From positions 2,822,308 to 2,886,307 of the forward strand of contig NW_006763291.1 in NCBI RefSeq assembly GCF_000218685.1: a stretch of DNA of 64,000 nucleotides. The letters run 5' to 3'. Below are positions 22,388-33,740 of this stretch, one piece after another. Each line of letters starts with the position of its first letter. Positions within the stretch are counted from its first letter, which is position 1. The position numbers and the translations under genes are program-made. The DNA is from Serpula lacrymans var. lacrymans S7.9. Taxonomy: Eukaryota; Basidiomycota; Agaricomycetes; Boletales; Serpulaceae. The notes below the pieces were generated by a model. It was not told the origin of the DNA. It made no database searches and saw only the letters and a program-made list of their open reading frames with translations.

Positions 22388-25300
22388 ATGGCACCAGTTT
22401 ACAGCGAAAGCCCGAGGCTAGACTCAAGGCGCAAGCAAACTCTTCTCAGTCTTCTTGATGCTTTGCACGAGTTAAGTCAAGACGACGTGCTCGGTCGAGG
22501 TATGTCACTGGCAGGTGTCCTTATCATCATATATCTTGTTCTGGCTCAATCACAGTGTTTAGATCTGAACCAGAGTCCAAGTTTCGAGGATGATAGAGAT
22601 GTTCGTGAGTGTATAGTCTTTAGAGACACCTAACAACAAGGATTTAGCAAATGCACCTTCCCAGCTACCGTCGACGAGCACCTGCAAGTAGCTGGAGCAG
22701 AGTCGTTCAACAGATTTCAGAAGTAAGCCAGTTTCATCTCGCCCTATTGCCACTACCTCACTTCTAATAGGAAGGTAAACAATCTGGATAAAGAGGTAAG
22801 TGTAGCTTTCAGATACAGCTCGGTATATCCTAAAGTTCCATAGCTCAGGAATTTTGCCAACGCATCTCGCCAACTGGGTAGTTCAGTCGGCATTCTCTCA
22901 TCTGCATTCCGTCTGCGGGAACGCCTAGCTCAAATCCTCTTCTTATTTCGGGAAAATGCAGCGAATTTATTCCCTCGTAAAGTCTCACGTCAACCTCGCG
23001 AATCTCTGGTTAATCCGAATATCATGGATCGGCGAAAGAAACCTGCTCGCCGCAAAAAGACACCGCCCGGTGTGGGACGGCCCGTCGTGGATGATACTTT
23101 GGATTCAGAACTTTTCCCAGAGCAGCTCCAGAGCTTTGCGACCGATGTTATGACGTTTCTAAATTGCCTTAACGAGTTTCCAGAATTCACAGATGAAGCT
23201 GTCAATGCTTCCATACGATCTTTTGAAGGTGATCTAATGGTGAGTTGAAGAGACTTGACTATACTCGTAGATATAATTGTTTTTTTAGTATTGGGCATCT
23301 TGTCTTCAAGCATACAAAGGTACGGTTAACCCCGTCTTGTTACTAATTGTGTTGACTCAAGGCTTATAGGACAATTCAAATATCCTGCTGTACAGCGGTA
23401 TATCCACGATCTTACCGCGGAAATGGGGGAACATATTGATAGCATCAGCAGTACCATGTCAATGTTCATTGAGATTGGTTCGTCGTCATACACACTTCTC
23501 AAACTATTTTAACGTTGAAAATCAGGTGTCCCTACTATTCGCTTCGCACAAAAGCACGGGGCTTCTAACTTACTGAATCTCTCTACTGTTGCGACATTCT
23601 TCTCTGCTGTCACGGCCACTACCCTTCAATTCTCGTATAGCCAAACTGGTGATGTGATCTCGGACTCGGTCAATGCGTTTTGGTTCTCCTCTCTGGTTTT
23701 TAGCATAGCGGCTGCCGTGAACAGTTTACTTGGCCTTACCTGGAAGCAAGCAATGTAGTAAGTATGTCATGTTGTGCTCTTTTGATTGCCGTTGAACTCC
23801 ACACAGTAGGTCACCTGGTCATCGGGTCCCTTGGTGGGTGCTGATATGGATTAAACGCTCTCCTCTTGTGTTTCTTGTGATGTCCGTGGCCTGCTTCTCC
23901 GCTGGGCTCGTGCTGTTCACGTATTCCTCGAATCAGGTAGCTCCAGTATTGCCATTTGTAATGTTATGTCCCACATACTGAATGTTATTATTTCTTAGGG
24001 GCGCGTTACCTCCACTATCACCACAGTGTTCACCGCGTTTACTTCATTCGGCCTCGCAGCCGTATCGGCATGGTTTGCTTCTGAAAAATGGATTTTCGTT
24101 CACCACCGCGGTCAAAAGTGGCTTTCAGATGTCTTAACTGACTCATCATCGCACTTTTTTCACCTTCGCATTGTTGTAGTTCTGAAGTCTGCCTTCTCAT
24201 GGAGCAACGGGCGCCTACGTGCGGCGGGTCACTCGCTTCGCAGAATGCCTTCACTAACAGCCAGCCTTCTGACACCAGGTACAGAGAAAGCAGAGGAGAA
24301 GTTGACGGGGAACTCGATCTTGCCCATCTCTCGTACGCCCGAGCCGCTATCTCCTGTGAGGGAAACCAGCCATGATGATATTGGGTCATTTGGGCCCCCT
24401 GACGTGTGCTCACGCCCTGGTTCTCCGGGGTCAGAGCAAAGTGATCAGGCATCTGAATGTCCTCCTAGCCCCAGGGATCGTCTCACACATGCCATTCGGT
24501 CCGTCATCATGTTACAAGCAGCTTCCGCTCCCATGGGACCTTTTGCGCCTCGCCAACGGACGATGTCGTCGACGTTAACAGGAAAAGGATCTGACATATC
24601 TCGTGGTCGGACCTCTTTGGAACCCTCCATGTCAATGCGTGGATCTCGTGTCGCTACTTTGATCCCAAAACTCAAGAGCTTAGTAGCTACACAGGACTTG
24701 GTTGCTCACACGGCTCTTGTTAGACATCTACAGTTCTCACCTAATGGTAAATTCTTGGCAACATCCAGGTATGGCTTTTTGCTTTGTGTCCAAGTACATT
24801 ATTGGGTCTCCTTTGGCTAACATAAACTAAATGCTTGATTCAGCTGGGACAGAACGTCTGTCATATTCCGTATCGGGGTAAGTTTCCCGCAGCTTGTCTA
24901 GATTACTGTAGCTGATACTCAATAGGATCCTCACGCTTCTCATCGTACCCTTGCGCATGCCCAAGGCTTTGTTAGTCAAGTAGCCTGGTATATTTTCTAC
25001 TATATCCTCAAATTGTGCGTATGCTTAGTACTGTCGTTCATTGTAGGTCACCTACAGGTCACCTTCTACTCACAAAGCTCAATCGTGGTATCAAAGTTTG
25101 GACAGAGGTGGGTTAATGCGCATATACTCTTTATTGATGTGAATATATTAATTGTTCAAATCCACGCCACCTTTCACAGGAAGGAGTTTGTAAGAAGACC
25201 ATAGACCGTCACCGCGCTGTACAGTCTATAGCCTGGCTTCCTGGGGGTGAAGGTGCGTTCGACTTCGCATAGAGCTTTCGATTAAGTACTGAGGCAAATC

Positions 25301-26517
25301 TGAAGAAGCATTCCTGTCTGTCGAGGGAAGTGAAGTGATCAAGCTTGTAAGTTACCATCTCTATATTCCAAATCTTTCACTCACATTTACCATAGGACCT
25401 CGATGGCAAAGTGAGTGAGCGTTTGTGCTTCGTTTATGATTTCTAGAATTCTTTTCGGCGATCAAGGTATTGGATGTCTATGGATTTCAAAGGATGATGT
25501 TTCATGATATCGCTGTCACCCCTGACTCTCAACGGTTGCTTGGCGTTGGACCACTGTTAACTTCTCCGAGTGGACTACAACCTAGTAAATCCAGAGTAGA
25601 GAAGCAGCTTCTAGGTAGGTGTCTATGTCATTGTTGTTGATGGTGCTCTAACCATATGTAATTACAGTGTATAACATGGAAACAAAGCAGGTCGAGAAGT
25701 GAGTGATAATCTTAATTTGGGATGGATAAATGTTGATGATATATCTATTTTAGTCAAACACCTGTGCTCAGCGATGTGCGGCATATAACGCTAGCTCACA
25801 GTGGCCTTGTAGCGCTGGTATCTTATGAGAACAAGGTCAGTCGGCGTTTCTTTGAGTTTTCTATTGTCACTCAAGTCTTAGTAGGCTCCTCCACAACTTT
25901 GGAAATTAGAAATGATCAGAGGACAAATGGATAATACAGTGACGACTGCCCGACTCACGCTACGACATACCTACATGCCAAATGTGCCTGTTGACTTTGC
26001 TGGTCCTAGCTACTTCGGAGGTAAGGACGATCAGCTGGTACTCTGCGCTGGGAAGGGTATGTGCTCCAAATAATCAACCAGTCTAGATTGTTATTGATAT
26101 ATTTTCACAGCCGGTGATATACACATCTGGGATCGAGAATCTGCTGTTCTGCTCCACCATGTCCGAGCTCAAGCATTAGGTGGTGATCTAACATGTATAG
26201 CCTGGAACCACGCTGCCGACAACCCATTCATGTTTGCGACTGGAAGCCACGATGGTGCCGTTAGAATTTGGACATCCAGTCGCGAATTCCGCCCAGGCGA
26301 CAGCGGCATCTTACCTTTGGTGGAACAACCTATGCCCTACACGTCGACACCACGCTCTATGACACTAGCTGACATGGTTTTCCGCACAGATAGCTCCCTT
26401 CCCCATGGAGAATACACGTCGCAGCCACTGACACTAAGCCCTACCACGGAAGAAGACGGATTTCAATTTGGAGGATCGGTGTCATTTGTCCCTCCTGAAG
26501 CTCCAGATATAGCGTGA
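22388..26517 (+). CDS. Membrane-anchored WD40-repeat protein
   Basis: Many-exon gene with the first in-frame ATG at 22388 (MAPVYSESPRLDSRRKQTLL). The N-terminal third is helical, for example DEHLQVAGAESFNRFQK and SAFRLRERLAQILFLF. It then has at least three hydrophobic segments: FWFSSLVFSIAAAVNSLLGL, SPLVFLVMSVACFSAGLVLF and TTVFTAFTSFGLAAVSAWFA. After a Ser/Pro-rich linker (about 24,240-24,650) comes a WD40 propeller starting LVAHTALVRHLQFSPNGKFL. It includes KAGDIHIWDRESAVLLHHVR and ATGSHDGAVRIWTSSREFRP. The repeats resemble the WDR26/Gid7 propeller, but I cannot tell orthology from similarity. The fusion suggests a membrane-tethered scaffold. The function is unknown. Confidence 0.8.
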
Positions 26518-27737
26518 TCGCCTCCGGTTCATGTCGCACTCTCATTCTGAATCTAATGGTTTTTTTTTTGGATATCGCTGCTTTGAATTGACGCTTTGTG
26601 TAATATTTGTACAGCTGCTGCGTTGTTGAAAGTTTTCTCTTTGTATCCATATTTCCGTAAGTACAAGACTTATCTATGCTTTGACAGCTACGTATGCTTT
26701 GACAACACATTACTCATACATGGTACTTGCGTATTTATCCATGCCTTTACTTACATATATATACCACTCATAATACATCAGCTTCATATAGGCTTGGGAC
26801 TTTTGAGCGAGGTAGAACAGAGGATAACATGGAGCAGAGCGCATTGGTGGTTGGTCGCTTTTACCATCACGTTCACCCTCTAAGCTGGAACTGAGAACGC
26901 CAGAGCAGGCTCATCTGGCGAAAAGTACCATGCCAGAACTACTGAGCAGTTCTGAATAGTTTCTTGCTCGGCTGATGTCGGACCTCACTTGCACTGCCAG
27001 TGGTAGATGGAGCTCCGAAGTTGACCAAAGAAGGATGATTGCGAAGAAATGGTTGGAATACCCCCTGTCCGATAAAACCTCGTGGATGGCAGGTTCTGTG
27101 GGTCCAAGGGATAGAAGAAATTTCAGGTTTATCTCGACCTGGTGCATGACCAATACTGGGAACCGTCTCGGTGCGTGTATGCAGTACCCTTGTTGGTGCC
27201 TGTGCTTTTAAAAGCTGAGATAGGTAGCCCACGGCCCGTCCTCATAAGAAATGCCAGACGTTGTGTTCGGCCGTAGTCACGACGAGGCGATGGTGACGAG
27301 TGGGTAGACTCGGGATATACGCGACTCCGCGCAACAGACGTGAAGAGCGCCTTGTCTCCTACCGTATAAGCTCGCGTTTGATGCCAGCTTGAACTTGAAT
27401 ACCTGAGAAGGAAAGATGGTGACGGTTTGACATATCAGCGTTGGCTGTTCATGCCAGCGCATTGGACAGGAAAGGTTCCCATTGGCGTGAAAGTGAAAAG
27501 GGTTCATCCCAATATTCAGTTTTTTTAAGGATGCTGGTCGTCAACTGAGAGCTCGGCTTTTTTCGGTGAGGACGGGCAAATGAGCCCAAATACAACCCCG
27601 GCCAGCGGTGGCGCGGGTCCATTGTTATATACATCACACCCGTCTCCCAATTTTACTCCAATATCATCCTCAGACGTGTCCGTTGCACGCACCATTGCCA
27701 GCTGCTGGTCACACCCACATTGGTTTACTTTTCTACA
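26518..27737. other. Intergenic, possible small leftward gene
   Basis: This 1.2-kb gap holds no recognised gene. On the minus strand, frames at 27,507-27,277 and 27,232-26,939 have fairly protein-like composition and could be exons of a small gene. No domain is recognisable and no complete splice model with start and stop could be built. Confidence 0.3.
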
Positions 27738-29740
27738 ATGCTTTCAAAACAGGTCATCGCAGTAGCGCGGAATCGTGCTTTTTTCACTGGGAAACATGTA
27801 CAACGTGCAGGTGCCCTGGTCATGTCGAAAGGATGGTGCGTAGTCTATGGCCACGTTCACAGCAGTGTTGGATTTGTTCACTGACGTGTCTGTTATGTTG
27901 CAGGAGGACTGCGGAGTCACATATGAGATGCGCTCAATTTCATTCAACGCATCTCTTGCAAGGTTCGTATCTTCGTATCATGACGTATTTCAACAGTACT
28001 GAATTTAACGCGAAATTCTGCCTTTACAATGATGTAATATTCAGCTGAGACCATCAAAGTTCCACAAATGGCAGAGTCCATTTCTGAGGGTACTTTGAGA
28101 TCGTGGTCAAAACAAGTTGGAGATAGCGTTGAAGTTGACGAGGAAGTCGCGACTATTGAGACCGATAAGGTATGTTATAACTATTCCACAACCGTCAAAC
28201 TCCCAGTTTGTCGCGTAATTAGGCCTGCCATATGGCTGGTATAGTCGTATAGACTAGGTGACTTATAAATGCTCTCTTGATAGATTGACGTCACGGTAAA
28301 TGCATCGAAAGCTGGCAAGATTGTGGAGCTCTTGGCGAAGGAAGATGACACTGTCGTTGTTGGCCAAGATTTATTCAGGATTGAGGTCGGCGAAGGTGGC
28401 CAAAGTAAGTTTCGTTTGATCCGAAGTTGTGACTTGCCCAATAACATCACACCGGGTAGCTTCCAGCCCTTCACCAAAAGAGCAGGAAACTTCCGAAGAG
28501 CCGAAGGAACTCGCAGAAGAGAGTAAAGTGAAAGACCCTGAAGAGCCAAAGGATCAACAAGTCGATAAGAAGCCTTCAGAGCATCCTCCACCTTCCGGAA
28601 AGGACAAGCTGAGCGGCGGTATCCCCCCTGAAGGACCCAAGGAGGTGAAGAAGGATGTGGCCAAGGGCAAAGACATTCCACCGTCTAAAGGCACCGCGGC
28701 TGAGAAGCCAAAACCATCGTCTGCTGCTGCTCCTAAAGCTCCTGGAAGCCGGAATGAGACCAGGGTACGGCTTTCATATTGGCATTCAGTGAATTTAGTG
28801 CTGAAATTGCCCCGTTTTTTTAGGTCAAGATGAACCGTATGCGTCTGCGCATCGCCGAGCGGCTAAAGGAGTCTCAGAATGCGGCTGCTTCGCTAACGAC
28901 CTTCAACGAGATCGATATGTCTTCTCTCATGGAAATGCGGAAAAAGTACAAGGACGAGGTACTGAAAGAACATGACGTCAAACTAGGTTTCATGAGTGCA
29001 TTCGCTCGTGCCTGCACATTAGCACTCAAGGAGATCCCTGCTGCGAATGCTTCGATCGAGGGTGATGAGATCATCTACCGTGACTATGTCGATCTCAGTG
29101 TCGCCGTGGCTACACCAAAAGGGTTGGTCACCCCCGTTGTGCGTAATGCAGAAGGCATGGGCTTCCTCGAGATCGAGAAAGAGATTGCATCGCTCGGCAA
29201 GAAGGCAAGTAAATATGTTTCATGAAGTCTACAAGCTATATTAACGTCTTCGCGACGATAGGCTAGAGATGGTAAACTCACTCTTGAAGATATGGCTGGT
29301 GGATCCTTCACCATGTGAGATTGGTTCTTTTCGCTGCTGCGATTCGGCAATCAATTAACTTTTGCCTTTAGCTCCAACGGAGGCGTCTTTGGATCGCTAT
29401 ACGGAACACCTATAATTAACCTGCCTCAAGCAGCCGTTTTGGGTTCGTATTATGACTAGTAATAATGTTCGATTGGTTCTTATTCTCATCTGCGCCTAGG
29501 TATGCATTCGATCAAGGAGAAGCCCGTGGTGGTCAATGGGCAGATTGTCATCAGACCCATCATGGTTGTTGCTCTCACTTATGATCATCGGCTTTTGGAT
29601 GGTCGGGAGGCAGTCACGTTCTTAGGTTCGTTTCTTTCCATATCTGTCTTATTAACACTGGCTTACTTTTGATAACCTATCTAGTGAAAGTGCGCGACTA
29701 CATCGAAGACCCGAGAAAGATGCTCCTCGCTCTCAACTGA
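27738..29740 (+). CDS. KGD2: Dihydrolipoamide succinyltransferase (E2 of 2-oxoglutarate dehydrogenase)
   Basis: This enzyme transfers succinyl from lipoyl-lysine to CoA in the mitochondrial TCA-cycle complex. The start at 27738 encodes [20 protein letters not shown], an Arg-rich presequence for mitochondrial import. The lipoyl domain follows ([20 protein letters not shown]), with the lipoylated Lys in ETDKIDV at an exon boundary. A Pro/Lys/Glu-rich hinge of about 110 residues comes next. The catalytic domain begins [20 protein letters not shown] and has the active-site motif [12 protein letters not shown]. It ends [14 protein letters not shown]. About eight short introns interrupt it. No E3-binding domain is evident between hinge and core, as is usual for this E2. 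Length and order match the family. Confidence 0.93.
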
Positions 29741-30402
29741 ATGAAGTTGTTTCGACGTAGATAATTAATTATTGGTTCATTTGTTACAGTACATACTATT
29801 CGAACTACTTTGAAGACTTCAATAGTGTGATGAGAGGGGTCGAGAGACGTCGTTAATGAGATAATGATATACGTTGCATGTCGTCTTATACTGGTACTGT
29901 ATATCTACTTGTACTGTGCTATTATGCGTGGACTTTGGCTGGTGGAAACGTTCCAGATATTTTTTCAATTGATGAAGAGTGATCCTGACATTATCCGATT
30001 ACCAGTATGAATTCGTTCGGTTTAAGGAGATCCTTATGGCGTTATTATGCACAGGGGCTATTCTGCCAGTTATTGCATACACTATGTTGGAATCTCAATT
30101 CACAAATCTGTCAACATGACTTCTACATTAACAGCCGAAGCTCTTGATACACTCATAAAACATTTCAAATATATTCACAAGGCCTATACAGGCGAAACCA
30201 TTGTATCAAAATAACAAGAAATACATCCAATAAATCCGTGACCGGACGACTGTGCATAAATTGACTTTTGATCACTGGGTGAAGTCGACACAGCTCATGT
30301 AGCTGTTTTTATTTTATTTTATTTTATTATATAAAAAAGAAGGGAAAAAGACATCGCATAGTCAGCTATGATTGACTCGACTTTAAATTGAGGGGCCAGA
30401 AC
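29741..30402. other. Convergent 3' regions, A/T-rich
   Basis: No gene is recognised. A short ATTTT-type tandem run (tttattttattttattttatta) lies at about 30,307-30,330 next to a purine-rich stretch, probably in the 3' UTR of the leftward gene. Confidence 0.4.
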
Positions 30403-31306
30403 TCACGTCTGGTCAATAGACCTAGCATCCCACCACCATTGAAGGACACATTCTCCTGCAGTCGCGCATTGACCGTTGAGGTTAGGAATAGTGACCGAGA
30501 ACGAAGTCTGGTTGGCAGGGATAGCTGTGGATGTTGAATAGGCCGGGTCGAAGGAGATCAAAGGACCGGCGATGACTCTATAAGCGCAATGAGCATTTGG
30601 TAATATAGAGCTAAGCAGGAAGTCGCGCACGAGTTGGAAGCGGTCGCGACGACGCTGACGTTCTGTTTCGACAGGCCTGGGTCAGAAGGAAGATCGTGCA
30701 GAGCTTATATGAGGATGACTTACGGCAACACCGGTGTGTGGTGCGCGGAGATCGATCTGGATCGGGACGACCTGGTTGGCAGTAAATTGCTGGACGTTGT
30801 TGGTGTTGTCTGCGTACTGTTTTCCGCAAAAATAAAATAAATTACTACACGTATTTGGAAGCTCAAGGCAATTGAATATTCACCTCAAGACCTTTGCAAA
30901 GGTAGAGCTCGCAAGCCGACTAGAATAAAAAGTCAATATATAAGCATTTCAGTTTTTTTTTTGTGGACAGGACGCCTACAGTGGTCTCAGAGTTGATGTT
31001 CTGCTCTTCCTGTTGCTGGTTGCCGTACCTGTAAAAATCAAATTAACTATACCATCCATGGGATATATGAATTTTGAAACATACTGGTCGCTAGAGACAA
31101 TACTGTAGATTTGACTTCCGCAAGCTGCCTCAAAGGCGGGTCCAGGCTGTTAACAACCCACGAGTGAGTAAGAACAGTACAAAATAAAACGGAGCTCGAA
31201 GGAGATGATCATACCAGACGGCGAGGCGGGCTTGAAATGACACCGTGGGCACAAACGGTGCTCACGATACTGGCAGCGGATACGAGGGCAATAAGCTGGG
31301 CGAACA
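30403..31306 (-). CDS. Secreted chitin-binding type-4 / LPMO-like protein
   Basis: The start at 31306 gives the signal peptide MFAQLIALVSAASIVSTVCA, then HGVISSPPRRL. Cleavage before His would place His1 as the copper-ligand position of lytic polysaccharide monooxygenases. Eight or more short exons follow: PGPAFEAACGSQIYSIVSSD, YGNQQQEEQNINSETT, SACELYLCKGLE, YADNTNNVQQFTANQVVPIQ, IDLRAPHTGVANVSVVATAS, NSVIAGPLISFDPAYS, and QCATAGECVLQWWWDARSID ending QT. The second histidine is in RAPHTG. This pattern fits small basidiomycete proteins of the chitin-binding type-4 fold. The protein stops directly after DQT, while relatives as I recall them continue with a Cys-containing strand, so the C-terminus may be shortened. 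Activity is untested inference. Confidence 0.75.
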
Positions 31307-32349
31307 TTGCTGAGTATGGAGGTGTGAGGACGACTTTGGAGGACGAAGAAACTTGAAGACAGACTCAAAGAGCGTGCTTTATACTAGTTGCTGGAGACAG
31401 TCCCATAGCTAGTCACAATCTCCGAACAAAGGATGTTCGCGGCAGCATTTCGCGGGTTAACTAATGCATTGTATGTGATGGTGTATAGCAGCGAAGTTGT
31501 TGTCATCATCCCACCGAGGAGTATCGTAGTAGTGATCACGAGGCCATTCAATACGACACGAAAAGTATATTTCCTTGTTTGTTCCGGAGTTTCTGAAGAG
31601 GGGGATCACTGCTGAAAAGAAAATGCCTCATCCGTCCTCGGCCTAAGCAGACAAGAGGTAGGCCCCCTGGTAACTTTTCCTGATGCATTTTACGCACAAA
31701 TAGCGCGGATGTCTGAGCAGTAGCGGCCCGGTTGCCTGGGCCTCTCTCTTGCTGTGAAGGATATACGTCGCTACCAAGTCGGAATGGGTTGTCAGGTAGT
31801 GCGCGTCTGGATTGATGGTCGGAGCCTGAGATGTCCTTGGCAGCGAAGAAAGTCAGAACTTTGTGAGTGAGGGTGGTAGTGACGTAGATGGGCAAGTGCT
31901 ATAAGGGCGCTAGGTACGGCAACTAAAAAGACTTCTAATAAGCAGGGTTGGCTTGTTTAGAGATTAGAACAGTGACGATGAGAGACCAACTCAACTTGAA
32001 TGCAAGTTTGTCTTGAATAATCAGGCGGATAATAATACTCTAAAAGATGGGATATTCTCCGGAACCATATCGGAAGTCAAAAGATCAGCAGGTGGCATAC
32101 ACGTATGACCCCTCCTTACACAAGCCAACTTCAATGTCAAAGCTGTCCTGCGCAAACTTCCCATTAGTGGGCCTTTGTCATAATCCACCGCACGCGATGG
32201 GTTGATTTCCGATCAATCCCTTCCGCATATACTTGATCTCGGAACACTCATGACTACGATCAGCCTTTCGCAACTGGGACACAAGTCAGACCCTTTCTTA
32301 TATAAATACTCAGAGACGAGACTTATCCCTCTGACGCCTGAAGAGTCGT
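31307..32349. other. Intergenic between LPMO-like gene and kinase remnant
   Basis: This holds the promoter of the leftward LPMO-like gene and the tail of the decayed kinase. No further gene is recognised. Confidence 0.35.
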
Positions 32350-33740
32350 GAAAACCCGCCTACGAAAAGGCAATGATCTCGAGCACTCCAGCGCCACTGA
32401 GAACGACATTCCGTGGCTCAAAGTTCGAGTGTACGATCCCGATTCTGTGGAGTCAAGATAACAGCTCAAATATCGATACCTATATAACATTAATCAGACA
32501 TAAATATTTAAGGATGGACCCGTATTACCTGTCCGCGGGTGATGATGATTCCTATGTCTCGCATGTGAATGCTTCTCCTTCATAGCCAAGAATTAGCGCA
32601 AGCATGGCATGCGTATAAACCGTAGCATTTTGGTGTCATAACTGCTGCTAGTGGCCTGTCTCTCTTTGCTTGTGAGATCCTGCGATAGACCTCAAATTCC
32701 ATGCACAGGTGATCAAGGCAGCCTTTCTTCTCCTCGTATGTACCCTTTACGACGATCCTCACAGCACATGAACGTAAATCGATATCCTTGCAGATCGCAT
32801 CGTCACCAAGGGCCGCCTGGTACACAAACCCTGTGCTGCCTGAGCCCAGTAAGCGGTGCAATGACAATACGATTGTACCGGTACCAAGCACGGATTAGCA
32901 TAGCCCACAGATTATGAAAGGAATGCCAACGAGGCATTCCCACCTCATGTCGGGACCAGGCAATCTTCAAAAATCGACTTCAATCAGAACAGAGGTAACT
33001 ATCACAAGGAACATCAGCTCACCAATAAGTCATCCGTATACGTTCTGCCATCCCCGGTTGCTTGCATGAGGAGCCGGGGGTTCTTCTCCAGTGCATCTGT
33101 AACTACCGCTCTGATCCTCACCCGGAAAAGATCCGAGTGAGGAATGTGCCCCCTTCGTTTTCTTCTTTTATTGGTGGAAGTGGTTCTTGTGAATCAGCAT
33201 GTAATTCAACTTCAGGACCCAGCCCTGCCGTAAGTACCATGGCGAGGAGAGCGCGAAAAGGCCGTGTATTGTTTTCTTGCTTCTCCACGTCCGAGAAGGT
33301 GATATAGGGCTCGTCCCCAGTGGAAGTCGGATGAATATCGAATTCTCGTGAGAAGATATCGCACCCGGTAGGTCTTATGTGAAGCCATATAAAGGCCGCA
33401 TCCGCAAGAACCCAATGTCGATGGACTGATGGATGATTGAATGCATATGCATCAACTACATACCTTATTCAAAACTTTCTCCGGAACGGTTCTTCTAGGT
33501 TTCAGATATAAGCGGTGAGTGTCCCTTCATGCATCTCGTAGGTGTTCTACCATGGCCTCCACTGTTTGCGAAGTCTTGACTACTAGAAGAACCCTCTGCG
33601 GCTCGGTAAAGGGCATAGTCGACTGGAGACTTGAAACGACGATCCAGTGGGTGTTGAGATCCGTTGATGCTGGAGAATCCCTCGTCATCAATCTCCCCAA
33701 CAAGGGGGGGGGGGGGGAGCAAACATTGCATTCTCTCCGA
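32350..33740 (-). pseudogene. Decayed protein-kinase-like gene
   Basis: Pieces of one leftward gene lie in different frames. At 32,893-32,580 a Gly-rich loop is readable (LLGSGSTGFVYQAALGDDA), with a VAIK-like strand RIVVKGTYEEKKGCLDHLCM and then EFEVYRRI. At about 32,430-32,370 the catalytic loop reads GIVHSNFEPRNVVL. HSN replaces the usual H-x-D, so catalytic Asp is gone. Upstream (about 33,420-33,130) a frame reads DIHPTSTGDEPYITFSDVEK through GGTFLTRIF. It then continues one base out of frame as RVRIRAVVTDALEKNPRLLM. A G14 run at 33,704-33,717 lies in the probable N-terminal part. Frameshift plus lost catalytic residue indicate a pseudogene. Confidence 0.6.
33704..33717. repeat. G14 homopolymer
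   Basis: Fourteen consecutive G on the plus strand (C14 on the coding strand of the kinase remnant). Such runs slip readily and may have contributed to frame loss. Its exact length may also be a sequencing artefact. Confidence 0.85.

Noticed and set aside
26939..27507. Possible small leftward gene
   Set aside because: Composition is protein-like in places, but I could not join frames with splice sites into one start-to-stop model and see no domain. Noted only as an intergenic possibility.
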